Assembly (NCBI RefSeq): GCF_000423765.1
Contig: NZ_AUIP01000014.1
Span: forward strand, 18,331-82,330
DNA from: Streptococcus porci DSM 23759
GTDB lineage: Bacteria; Bacillota; Bacilli; Lactobacillales; Streptococcaceae
DNA: 64,000 nucleotides
Direction of reading: 5' to 3'
Both the position numbers and the translations under genes were made by a program. The notes beneath the pieces are model-generated. The model ran no database searches, had not been told where the DNA came from, and saw only the letters and a program-made list of their open reading frames with translations. Shown here piece after piece: positions 42,785 to 49,868 of the stretch (the first letter of the stretch is position 1; the number at the start of each line of letters is the position of its first letter).

Positions 42785-43658
42785 ACAAGAGGTTGAAAAG
42801 TTTCAGTTTTATCAATTTCCAAAGTGGCTGTGGCAAGAGCCGTATTGCGATTTATCTTTGCAGGCAAAGACTGTTTATACTTTTCTTTATGATCGCTTAT
42901 CTTTATCTCTAAAAAATAAGTGGTATGACAAGGATGGCAAAATTTATATTTTGTTCTCTAATGAAAATCTTGCCTCTAGAATTGGTGGTTTGAATTGCTC
43001 GGTACCAACTATTATAAAAGCAAAAAAGGAACTGGCTAATGCAGGGCTTTTGAAAGAGGTTCGTCAGGGTCTTAATTTATCAAATCGTCTTTATTTGCTG
43101 GGGCCAAAAGTTTCACATGAGAACTTAACGGATTTTAATACTGAATTAAAAAATATTAAACACAGAACTAAAGATTTTTTAATTCAAGACGACAAAAAAT
43201 TTAAGACTAATAAGACTGAAAGTATCAAGACTGAAAATAGTAATACTAATATTGATGATATGACCGAGGTTATTCTTTCATTCCAAAAAGCTTTCAGAGG
43301 TCATACTCCGACGCCGTTTCAATTTGAGGATTTGACCAAATTCCATCAGGAGGATGGGTTGAGCGTTGAAATTATCATTGAGGCTATCAAGCGAACGTCA
43401 AATAATAATGCTAATTACAATTACCTGCAAGGAATTTTGAAAAATTGGGCTCGTAAGGGTATCAGGACGATGGAGCAGGTGCTTGCTGATGATGCTAACT
43501 TTGAGCAACGGAAAAATAGTAGGAGCTCTGCTATTGTCCCGGAGAAATCAAATGTGCCAGAGTGGAGCAATCAGGACTACAAGAATGAAACAAGTCCTGA
43601 GAAAATGGCAGAGCTTGAAAGAAAGAAGTCTGAGATGCTCAAGAGGTTGGAGAAATAA
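42765..43658 (+). CDS. Replication initiator, RepA_N plus DnaD/DnaB-like C-terminus
   Basis: 297 residues. Residues 10-115 form a RepA_N winged-helix domain (KFQFYQFPKWLWQEPYCDLS, LSLQAKTVYTFLYDRLSL, CSVPTIIKAKKELANAGLL). The middle is a polar linker. Residues about 165-245 look like a DnaD/DnaB_2 domain (AFRGHTPTPFQFEDLTKF, NYNYLQGILKNWARKGI). Such two-part proteins open the phage origin and recruit the host helicase loader; the origin often lies inside the gene. Confidence 0.85.
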   Translation: MTETYYKQEVEKFQFYQFPKWLWQEPYCDLSLQAKTVYTFLYDRLSLSLKNKWYDKDGKIYILFSNENLASRIGGLNCSVPTIIKAKKELANAGLLKEVRQGLNLSNRLYLLGPKVSHENLTDFNTELKNIKHRTKDFLIQDDKKFKTNKTESIKTENSNTNIDDMTEVILSFQKAFRGHTPTPFQFEDLTKFHQEDGLSVEIIIEAIKRTSNNNANYNYLQGILKNWARKGIRTMEQVLADDANFEQRKNSRSSAIVPEKSNVPEWSNQDYKNETSPEKMAELERKKSEMLKRLEK

Positions 43659-43855
43659 TGTTTATTTTAAAGCATGCTGGTCGTGAAAACAAGCCTTATC
43701 TGATGTCAGCCACTATTAGTCTGACCGGTTTAGAGGTTTCGTTTTCGGACGAGGCAAAAGCTAAGCGGTTTGTGAGTCGTGGCGCTGCGGTGCAAGTGCT
43801 CCATGCGCTTTATAAGTCCTACGGGCAGTTTTATCCTGTGGAAGTGGATTGTTAG
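43658..43855 (+). CDS. Small phage protein of unknown function
   Basis: 65 residues from ATG 43658, overlapping the stop of the replication gene. Beta-rich start (MFILKHAGRENKPYLMSATI) and helical second half. No domain recognised. Confidence 0.6.
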   Translation: MFILKHAGRENKPYLMSATISLTGLEVSFSDEAKAKRFVSRGAAVQVLHALYKSYGQFYPVEVDC

Positions 43856-43864
43856 GAGGTATTG

Positions 43865-44014
43865 ATGATTATTGGGGTTGCAAGTGCACAGATAAAGCTG
43901 GCCAAGGATTTTTTGGCCAGTAGAAATGACAATCCTGACTATCTTCAAGGGCTTGAGGTTATGCAAGAGTTGTTAATAGCTCAGTTAGCGGAAAATATGG
44001 AGGATTGTCTATGA
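43865..44014 (+). CDS. Small phage protein of unknown function
   Basis: 49 residues, too short for standard ORF cut-offs. ATG 43865 has AGGAGGTATTG upstream. Helical and acidic (DFLASRNDNPDYLQGLEVMQ). It overlaps the next gene by four bases. Confidence 0.6.
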   Translation: MIIGVASAQIKLAKDFLASRNDNPDYLQGLEVMQELLIAQLAENMEDCL

Positions 44015-44223
44015 TTGAACTTTATTTTATCTACAACGGTCACCGCAGGTTTTATCTGGGTAGTTTCTGCCACATTCATAGCGCAGTCAAGGCGCTAAAG
44101 GAACATCAGGCAAGTAGCTCTGCCATTAACCGTCCAACTTTTGCTAAGAGCATGAGCGGGGATAATATCAGGGTGGATTATGGTGCGAGGGATTGTTATT
44201 ACTTGATAGTGAAAGGGGAGTAA
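44011..44223 (+). CDS. Small phage protein of unknown function
   Basis: 70 residues from ATG 44011, coupled to the previous gene (ATGA) with GGAGGATTG upstream. It contains YIYNGHRR-like and SGDNIRVDYGARDCYYLIV stretches. No family recognised. Confidence 0.6.
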   Translation: MIELYFIYNGHRRFYLGSFCHIHSAVKALKEHQASSSAINRPTFAKSMSGDNIRVDYGARDCYYLIVKGE

Positions 44224-44227
44224 TGCT

Positions 44228-44404
44228 TTGGTAAATAAAATTCAACCGTCGTATACTGTGACGGTCTATAGTCAGATTGACAGAAGTGTCCGAGATACGC
44301 ATTATTTTGAAACTGAGATTGAGGCTAGGGTGGCTAGGGTTTTGCTTGCTGATAAGTGGAGAGATGAGCTTTGTGATGTAGAGATAGAGGTTGTTTATGA
44401 GTAA
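44228..44404 (+). CDS. Small phage protein with TTG start
   Basis: 58 residues, not found by ATG-based search. TTG 44228 is seven bases after AAAGGGGA. The sequence (VNKIQPSYTVTVYSQIDRS, EIEARVARVLLADKW) reads as a compact beta-alpha domain, and its stop overlaps the next gene. Function unknown. Confidence 0.5.
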   Translation: MVNKIQPSYTVTVYSQIDRSVRDTHYFETEIEARVARVLLADKWRDELCDVEIEVVYE

Positions 44405-44678
44405 AGACTATAAACTACATTTGCTGATACTTAATATCTTTATCCTTGGCTTTGTCATCGGCTATTTTGCACCTCACGACGAGCCACGTCCGATTGTCTA
44501 CACCGTCGATAATGCAGGCGGTCTGATGACCGGCAAAATTACAGATAAGGAAATCATAGACGGACGCTACACGGTCACGGTCGGCGCTTACGGAAAGTTT
44601 CTTGTGACAAAAGAGCAGTACGAGAGTCTTAAGATCGGTGACCCGATACCAGAGTATTTGAAAGGACGGGGGAGTTGA
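44397..44678 (+). CDS. DUF1372-family phage protein, membrane anchored
   Basis: 93 residues from ATG 44397. One N-terminal membrane segment (about 8-24: LLILNIFILGFVIGYF), then the family core GKITDKEIIDGRYTVTVGAY and FLVTKEQYESLKIGDPIP. DUF1372 proteins are frequent in streptococcal phages; function unknown. Confidence 0.75.
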   Translation: MSKDYKLHLLILNIFILGFVIGYFAPHDEPRPIVYTVDNAGGLMTGKITDKEIIDGRYTVTVGAYGKFLVTKEQYESLKIGDPIPEYLKGRGS

Positions 44679-44679
44679 T

Positions 44680-45429
44680 GTGAAATTTGAACTTTTTAAT
44701 GACCATTTCGAAAATGCAAAACGTTACAACATTCCACGGGCGCAGTTGATTATTGCTGATATACCGTATAACCTCGGCAATAATGCCTATGCCAGTGACC
44801 CTAGATGGTATAAGGATGGTGATAACAGCAACGGGGAGAGTAAGTTAGCAGGTAAATCGTTCTTTGACACGGACAACGATTTTAAAATTAACAATTTCTT
44901 TGATTTTTGCAGTCGGCTTTTGAAGAAGGAACCGAAAGAAAAAGGCAAAGCGCCAGCAATGATTGTTTTCCATGCCTGGCAACAACGGGACATGGTTATT
45001 GAGTGTGGTAAGAAGCACGGTTTTAACAATGCTTACCCGCTCTACTTTACCAAGAAATCTAGCCCGCAGGTTTTGAAAGCTAACATGAAGATTGTGGGCG
45101 CTGTGGAAGAGGCTACGGTATTGTATCGTGATAAGCTACCAAAATTTAACAACAACGGCGCTATGATACTCAATCATGCGCCGTGGGAGAAGGATAGCTC
45201 ATATCCGGTTATCCACCCAACGCAGAAGCCAATTCCTGTGCTGAAACGGTTAATTGAAATCTTTACAGATGAGGGGGATGTGGTTATTGACCCAGTGGCA
45301 GGTAGCGGAAGCACACTTCGGGCAGCAATTGAGATGAATCGGTCAGCCTATGGTTTTGAAATCAAGAAGGATTTTTACAAGAAGGCAAAAGAGCAGATGT
45401 TGTCTAGCTACCAGCCCAGTTTATTTTGA
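44680..45429 (+). CDS. Phage DNA methyltransferase (DNA N4-cytosine/N6-adenine type)
   Basis: 249 residues from GTG 44680 with GGGGGAGTTGAT upstream. Motif IV is DIPY (27-30, IIADIPYNLG), and the SAM-binding motif I near the C-terminus is VIDPVAGSGSTLRAAIE, so the motif order is the beta class. The IHPTQKP segment is typical of this class. It modifies phage DNA, probably protecting it from host restriction; the target site cannot be read. Confidence 0.9.
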   Translation: MKFELFNDHFENAKRYNIPRAQLIIADIPYNLGNNAYASDPRWYKDGDNSNGESKLAGKSFFDTDNDFKINNFFDFCSRLLKKEPKEKGKAPAMIVFHAWQQRDMVIECGKKHGFNNAYPLYFTKKSSPQVLKANMKIVGAVEEATVLYRDKLPKFNNNGAMILNHAPWEKDSSYPVIHPTQKPIPVLKRLIEIFTDEGDVVIDPVAGSGSTLRAAIEMNRSAYGFEIKKDFYKKAKEQMLSSYQPSLF

Positions 45430-45474
45430 GAGGGTGGAGCAGATGACGGTATATGATTTTTTGGAGGAAATACA

Positions 45475-45723
45475 ATGACAGAAGAAAACAAAAAATTTGC
45501 AGAATTGGATAAGGTGCATCAGCTACTAAAAGCAGTTGAGTGCGAGGACTTGATGGCACCTATGACCGTAGGTCAACAAATACTATCCATAATTAACGAT
45601 TTACACAAAGATGAGGAGCAATTTGGCGGACAGTTGCTGTTGCCATCGCCTGACAATACCTATAATTTCGTGATTAGGGTTTTCCGCGAAAAAGATTTGG
45701 AGAAAACAGATGAAACAGAATGA
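45475..45723 (+). CDS. Small phage protein of unknown function
   Basis: 82 residues, acidic, mostly helical. ATG 45475 follows TTGGAGGAAATACA. It overlaps the DUF1642 gene by 14 bases. No domain recognised. Confidence 0.65.
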   Translation: MTEENKKFAELDKVHQLLKAVECEDLMAPMTVGQQILSIINDLHKDEEQFGGQLLLPSPDNTYNFVIRVFREKDLEKTDETE

Positions 45724-46255
45724 TTTTTACGAAGTGAATGGGTGTACGGAATTTATACCCGTAACAATTAACGAAACGTATACTGACGGAGTTGAAGTCA
45801 TAGTCCACAGTACCACACATCCTTTTAGAATGGCAGTTAAACAAGTGTATCAGTTTCCGAAACAACACGAACCGCAGAAGGTTGTGGTGCCTGAATTTAT
45901 TGATAGCTATATTCGGTATGCAAAAGTCGAAGGCATGTCATTATTTATTGCAATGGATAACGCCCAAAATAAAGAGTCGGAGTGGATTATTAATAACGAA
46001 GAAACCTTCGCCCGTGCCTGGCTGGACGGTTATGAAATTGAGCAGGAGAAGCTATATACGGTGGAGATACCGAATCCGCATGCAATCCATGACGATGTGT
46101 ATATTTTAGGGAGAACCCTATCAGGAAGTATTGCTATTTGGCGTTCCGTAGGACGGAATGGTAATAAAAATTATGATAGCGATTTTCAACTCACTGAATC
46201 CGAAATCAAACAGGATTTTGAGTGGGCGTGGCAGTTTGCAAAAGAGGTGGAGTGA
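45710..46255 (+). CDS. DUF1642-family phage protein
   Basis: 181 residues. The C-terminal 100 residues show the DUF1642 pattern: VVVPEFIDSYIRYAK, ARAWLDGYEIEQEKLYTVEI, and a C-terminal LTESEIKQDFEWAWQFAKEV. Frequent in streptococcal and lactococcal phages; role unknown. It overlaps the next ATG by one base. Confidence 0.8.
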   Translation: MKQNDFYEVNGCTEFIPVTINETYTDGVEVIVHSTTHPFRMAVKQVYQFPKQHEPQKVVVPEFIDSYIRYAKVEGMSLFIAMDNAQNKESEWIINNEETFARAWLDGYEIEQEKLYTVEIPNPHAIHDDVYILGRTLSGSIAIWRSVGRNGNKNYDSDFQLTESEIKQDFEWAWQFAKEVE

Positions 46256-46497
46256 TGGAATGGGTTAAATTAGTAACGAGACCCCTCACGGAGGAAGAAA
46301 AAGCAGAAGGTTACCGATACGATTTTATGTGGGATTGTATAACCCCAGAAATCGATGAAGAGGTATTGGTCTCAGATGGTAAGAATGTCTGGACAGATAC
46401 TTGGGTCGAGTGTGGCGAGGGTGTATGTTTCGAAAACACCGAAGGTGATGAGCTGTACTGGATGTCGTTGCCTGAACCGCCGAAGGAGGTGGAATGA
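46255..46497 (+). CDS. Small phage protein, DUF551-like
   Basis: 80 residues from ATG 46255 (TGATG overlap with the previous stop). PEIDEEVLVSDGKNVWTDTW and the ending YWMSLPEPPKEVE match the DUF551 pattern (WMPLPEPP). Function unknown. Confidence 0.7.
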   Translation: MEWVKLVTRPLTEEEKAEGYRYDFMWDCITPEIDEEVLVSDGKNVWTDTWVECGEGVCFENTEGDELYWMSLPEPPKEVE

Positions 46498-46616
46498 TGG
46501 ATTGGCCGATATTAGACTTTTTATTTAATCTCATCATCCTATCTGGGCTAATAGCGTTTTTGACCTTTATTTGGATACTTATCATCAGCATGATAGGTAT
46601 GTTTTTCGAAAAATAG
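46497..46616 (+). CDS. Small hydrophobic membrane peptide
   Basis: 39 residues, nearly all hydrophobic, one or two membrane helices. ATG 46497 follows AAGGAGGTGGAATG and overlaps the previous stop. Phage early membrane micro-protein; role unknown. Confidence 0.5.
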   Translation: MDWPILDFLFNLIILSGLIAFLTFIWILIISMIGMFFEK

Positions 46617-46662
46617 GAGGCAAAAAATGATACCGAAAATTGAGACCTGTGGAGGGTAGGGT

Positions 46663-46782
46663 ATGTATTTTGTTGAGTGTAATGGCTGTCTTGAGGGAAC
46701 TTTTGTAAGTGATTTATTGTACGACTATCAGAAACCTACAGAGTGCCCTAAATGTGATAGTGAAGATATTGAAGTTTGGTAA
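46663..46782 (+). CDS. Zinc-ribbon micro-protein
   Basis: 39 residues from ATG 46663, preceded by GGAGGGTAGGGT. Two Cys pairs, C6-x2-C9 (ECNGC) and C28-x2-C31 (ECPKC), form a complete treble-clef or rubredoxin-like knuckle. Probably a zinc-binding protein or RNA-polymerase-interacting factor; function inferred from cysteines only. Confidence 0.6.
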   Translation: MYFVECNGCLEGTFVSDLLYDYQKPTECPKCDSEDIEVW

Positions 46783-46795
46783 AAGGAGATAAATA

Positions 46796-46897
46796 ATGAC
46801 AATTGACAAGCCGCTCTGTGACAGATGTTCCAACAGATTTCACAGTATGGATTTATGCAGATGTCACAATAAAAAAATTACAGGAGGTATTAGATGA
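46796..46897 (+). CDS. Cysteine-rich micro-protein
   Basis: 33 residues from ATG 46796 with AAAAGGAGATAAATA upstream. Cysteines are arranged C8-x2-C11 and C21-x-C23, with two His residues, suggesting metal binding. Its stop overlaps the next start. Function unknown. Confidence 0.5.
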   Translation: MTIDKPLCDRCSNRFHSMDLCRCHNKKITGGIR

Positions 46898-47160
46898 GTT
46901 TTAATGGAATTAGATTGTTACCAGATTATGGATGTAAGATTGAAATTGATGTAGTTCAGTTGCTCAAAGAAAATGAGTTCCTGAAAGATGAACTTTACAA
47001 CCGTGCATACAAAGACATAGAGCGTCAAGAAATTGAAATCGAGACCCTAAAAGACAAATGCGTGGACCTCATGCTTGAAAATGCCGACTATGTATGGGAC
47101 GAAATAGCTAGAGAAACAGCTAAGAAAAGAGCTAATACGAGAAAATGGAGGACGAAATGA
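46894..47160 (+). CDS. Coiled-coil phage protein of unknown function
   Basis: 88 residues. The segment from about 24 to 75 is heptad-like and charged (LLKENEFLKDELYNRAYKDI, EIETLKDKCVDLMLENADY), suggesting a coiled coil. ATG 46894 follows AGGAGGTATTAG. Confidence 0.65.
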   Translation: MSFNGIRLLPDYGCKIEIDVVQLLKENEFLKDELYNRAYKDIERQEIEIETLKDKCVDLMLENADYVWDEIARETAKKRANTRKWRTK

Positions 47161-47297
47161 TTTTACTTGAAATTATTAAATTCTTGGCAGCATTGATTGT
47201 GATTGCATTCCTGTTGATTGTGTTAATCGCTATCATCACGGGAGCTTGGGAGACTTATAGGAAACATGAACAAAAGAATCAGGAAGAAGAAAGCTAA
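47157..47297 (+). CDS. Small membrane protein
   Basis: 46 residues, one long hydrophobic helix (about 2-30), then a charged tail (YRKHEQKNQEEES). Its ATG overlaps the previous stop, and its tail overlaps the next gene. Unknown function. Confidence 0.5.
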   Translation: MILLEIIKFLAALIVIAFLLIVLIAIITGAWETYRKHEQKNQEEES

Positions 47298-47487
47298 GCA
47301 AGCTGAGTTACAAAGACAGCAAGAACTAGAACAGTTGGTTTTAAATCCTGAACAGATACGACAAATCTTCATGTCGGTAGGTACTGCCATTAGTAATGTA
47401 TTTACAACCTTATCAGTAGCCTTTGCTAATGCAGCTGATCAATGGAAAAAATGGGGAGAACAATTTGACAAAGAAAACAGCAAGTAA
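47266..47487 (+). CDS. Small phage protein of unknown function
   Basis: 73 residues. Strongly basic N-terminus (NKRIRKKKAKQAELQRQQE), then an amphipathic helical part ending in WGEQFDKENSK. It overlaps the ends of both neighbours. No domain recognised. Confidence 0.55.
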   Translation: MNKRIRKKKAKQAELQRQQELEQLVLNPEQIRQIFMSVGTAISNVFTTLSVAFANAADQWKKWGEQFDKENSK

Positions 47488-47929
47488 GACAAGACGTGAT
47501 TTCCTTGAGTTTGAGCTTGAGGCTAAGTATCTAAAAATTGATAAACTTATTGGCCAGCGCCGTCATGAATTAGAAAGGGTCTATGCGGTTAAGAATTTAA
47601 CGATGCCAGACATAGACGATTCGGGAGCAAGTAGAAGTGGTACTTCATGCAATACATCCGAAAACCTAGCCATTACTTACGCCAGCGATCCAGTAATTCT
47701 AAAATTGGAAGAGTTTCAGAATGCTATCTCAGAATTATTAAAGGTACTTGAACCTGACGATAAGAAAATCTTTCATTTGCGTTGGGGAGAACATACAAAG
47801 TATGACTGGGTTCAAATTTTGTATATCATGCAAAATGGAGATACTGGCTATCTTTATAAGCATCGAAAGCAAATTTATAGACGACGCGAAGTTATATTGG
47901 ACACTTTAGCCAGAATCCTTTTGATGTAA
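47465..47929 (+). CDS. ArpU-family late transcription regulator
   Basis: 154 residues from TTG 47465, with GGGGAGAACAA upstream. It has the ArpU signatures FEAKYL-like N-terminal helices, the serine-rich central loop and the C-terminal region LRWGEHTKYDWVQILYIMQN and YKHRKQIYRRREVIL. ArpU-type proteins activate or control late genes in Gram-positive phages. It sits directly upstream of the packaging module, as expected. Confidence 0.85.
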   Translation: MTKKTASKTRRDFLEFELEAKYLKIDKLIGQRRHELERVYAVKNLTMPDIDDSGASRSGTSCNTSENLAITYASDPVILKLEEFQNAISELLKVLEPDDKKIFHLRWGEHTKYDWVQILYIMQNGDTGYLYKHRKQIYRRREVILDTLARILLM

Positions 47930-47931
47930 TC

Positions 47932-47959
47932 TTGTCACAAAAACGTATAGAAGTGACAA
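47932..47959. promoter_or_regulatory. Inverted repeat downstream of arpU
   Basis: TTGTCAC (47932-47938) and GTGACAA (47953-47959) form a 7-bp inverted repeat in the space where a late promoter is expected. A binding site for the ArpU-type regulator is possible but unproven. Confidence 0.45.
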
Positions 47960-48007
47960 AAACAATGTGTTATATTTGTATCATGAGTAAAACTAATAGG
48001 TAAACAT

Positions 48008-48036
48008 AAAGTCACACAAATCCGTGTGGCTTTTAT
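48008..48036 (+). terminator. Terminator after arpU
   Basis: AAAGTCACAC (48008-48017) pairs fully with GTGTGGCTTT (48024-48033), including one U-G pair, followed by a short T run. Confidence 0.7.
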
Positions 48037-48059
48037 ATTATTCTGGGAAGGAGGAACGT

Positions 48060-48623
48060 GTGAACTTAGTTGAGCCAATCAGAGATAAAGATGACATTCA
48101 AGCAATGAAAGATTATTTGATTCATGAGAGTGCGGAAAACCCAGATAGACGGAGACGTAATTACATGCTCTTCCTTACTGGGATAAGTTCAGGCCTTAGG
48201 ATAGGAGACATTGTTAATCTCAAAGTTAAGGATGTTCAAGGCTGGCATATTAGAGTCAAAGAACGCAAGACAAAGAAAGTCAGAACTTTTAGAATGACGA
48301 AGACTCTCAAAAGGGAAATGAGAGAGTTCGTCAAAGATAAGCCACATCATTACTATATTTTCCAAAGCAGAGAAGGAAATAACAAGCCCTTATCACCCGA
48401 ACAGTGCTGGAACATCATAAAAGAAGCTGCTGAGTTTTTGGGAATTGATAACATCGGAACCCATTCTATGAGAAAGACTTACGGCTATCATCATTACAAA
48501 CAATTTAAAGATGTAGCCGCATTGATGGAAACTTTTAATCACGCAAGTCCAATGATTACGCTTAGGTATATTGGTATCAAACAAGACCAATTAGATGATC
48601 TAATGCGTAAATTTGACTTGTGA
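48060..48623 (+). CDS. Second, short tyrosine recombinase
   Basis: 187 residues from GTG 48060, preceded by AAGGAGGAACGT. It is a catalytic domain only: Arg in SSGLRIGDIVNL, Lys in the KKVRTFRM hairpin, His-x-x-Arg in HSMRKTYGYHH, His in FNHASPMIT and Tyr in LRYIGI. The N-terminal core-binding domain is absent. Such proteins recur in this place in streptococcal and lactococcal phages. A 15-bp inverted repeat lies immediately downstream, which could be its substrate. Confidence 0.9.
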   Translation: MNLVEPIRDKDDIQAMKDYLIHESAENPDRRRRNYMLFLTGISSGLRIGDIVNLKVKDVQGWHIRVKERKTKKVRTFRMTKTLKREMREFVKDKPHHYYIFQSREGNNKPLSPEQCWNIIKEAAEFLGIDNIGTHSMRKTYGYHHYKQFKDVAALMETFNHASPMITLRYIGIKQDQLDDLMRKFDL

Positions 48624-48640
48624 TTTTTATTTTCAGAGTG

Positions 48641-48759
48641 TTAATTTGATATATCGTGGAAATGCTAAACTGATAAAACGATAGCTATTAAAACACTCGA
48701 TTTAATAATGTTTTAGAAAGTGTAGCGAATTTGAGAGAATATAAGATATATCAAATTAA
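48641..48759. repeat. 15-bp perfect inverted repeat flanking an 89-bp segment
   Basis: TTAATTTGATATATC (48641-48655) and GATATATCAAATTAA (48745-48759) are exact complements separated by 89 bases. They lie between the short recombinase gene and the packaging genes. The segment holds no gene; an inner pair AAAACA/TGTTTT is also present. Confidence 0.8.
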
Positions 48760-48778
48760 GAGAAGGAAGTGACGAAGA

Positions 48779-49072
48779 ATGGTTAACAAAGTAGCAGAAA
48801 AGAAAATCTCAGACTATTTGAATCAAAACAGACAGTCGCTTGATGAAATCAATCAGCACATTTATGATGTTATAGCAATCAATCGACTAACCAATTCAGA
48901 AGTTGCAGCATTATTTACTGGTCTTATGCGTCAAGTATTATCGTCTGAACATAATACAAAACTATTGAGCAATCTTGGAATACAGATTGGGCAACTCAAT
49001 CCGGAGCTTGTAACAAAGATTCAACAGATTCTCACAGAGGAATGGCTTGCTAGTCAGGGGTTGATCAAATGA
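48779..49072 (+). CDS. Small phage protein of unknown function
   Basis: 97 residues, all-helical in appearance, starting MVNKVAEKKISDYLNQNRQS and ending LTEEWLASQGLIK. ATG 48779 follows GAAGGAAGTGACGAAGA. It overlaps the HNH gene by four bases. Its place next to HNH and terminase suggests a packaging or structural role, unproven. Confidence 0.65.
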   Translation: MVNKVAEKKISDYLNQNRQSLDEINQHIYDVIAINRLTNSEVAALFTGLMRQVLSSEHNTKLLSNLGIQIGQLNPELVTKIQQILTEEWLASQGLIK

Positions 49073-49398
49073 ATCTGATGACTCCTGAAATACTTGACAG
49101 GTTAGTCGAGCTAATCAGAGCCGACAAAGTCAAAGAGTTCTATTGGACCAAGGAGTGGCGAACCATTCGAAAGATACGTAGACGCTTAGACAATAACGAG
49201 TGTCAACGTTGCGTGCGAGCCGGTCGATACACACCAGCAAACATGGTACATCACAAGAAAGAAGTAAAACATCATCCAGAGTTAGCCTTGGAATTAGACA
49301 ACACAGAATGTCTTTGCAATCCATGTCATAACCGAGAACATCCAGAAAAGTTGAATGGCTATCATCGTCGAAAATTCGACAACGAGGAACAGTGGTAA
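49069..49398 (+). CDS. HNH endonuclease
   Basis: 109 residues. The beta-beta-alpha metal fold is visible: CQRC, MVHHKKEVKHHPELALEL, then NTECLCNPCHNREHPE with the second Cys pair and the HNH residues. HNH proteins beside terminase are typical of cos-type HK97-like phages and are needed for genome end cutting. Confidence 0.92.
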   Translation: MNLMTPEILDRLVELIRADKVKEFYWTKEWRTIRKIRRRLDNNECQRCVRAGRYTPANMVHHKKEVKHHPELALELDNTECLCNPCHNREHPEKLNGYHRRKFDNEEQW

Positions 49399-49520
49399 GC
49401 CCCCGGGTCAAACCAAATGGCTTTTCTAAAGGGGAAACGTGCAACGGGAAGGGGTACCTCGGAAAAGATATCTAGCGAAATTTTATCAAGAACAAAAAAA
49501 CCTCACATGAAAGGAGAAAT
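49399..49520. other. Candidate cos region
   Basis: Non-coding 122 bases between HNH and terminase small subunit, with the G/C-rich motif GCCCCCGGGTC just after the HNH stop. This is where cos sites lie in related phages; the exact nick positions cannot be read. Confidence 0.4.
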
Positions 49521-49868
49521 ATGGCTGGTTTTTTAGAATACCCAGAATTTGATTGGGAACGCCCTTTGGTTGCTCAGAAAAAATATGTTAAGTCTCGTGA
49601 TGATTTACGAATCAAGCTTATTCGTATTTTGCAGGAGCGTAAAAAATATGAGGAGCCATTTAAAGATTTAGTTGAGCAGTATATTTCCCTGTGGGAGACA
49701 TCTCAACTTTTAAGACAGGATATAAAGTTGAATGGCATACGTATTAATGGTAAGAAAAATGATTCCGTATCTCTCCAAGTCAACGTCAATAAGCAGATGA
49801 TGGTCATGCTTGAAAAATTAGGAATCGAAGCTAAGGAATTGAAGTCTGAGGATGGCGAAGACATTTAA
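49521..49868 (+). CDS. terS: Terminase small subunit, P27 family
   Basis: 115 residues. The pattern of WERPLVAQKKYVKSRDDLRI, LVEQYISLWETSQLLRQDIK and the ending LEKLGIEAKEL fits P27-family small terminases, which recognise phage DNA and load the large subunit. ATG 49521 follows AAAGGAGAAAT. It overlaps terL by 17 bases. Confidence 0.88.
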   Translation: MAGFLEYPEFDWERPLVAQKKYVKSRDDLRIKLIRILQERKKYEEPFKDLVEQYISLWETSQLLRQDIKLNGIRINGKKNDSVSLQVNVNKQMMVMLEKLGIEAKELKSEDGEDI

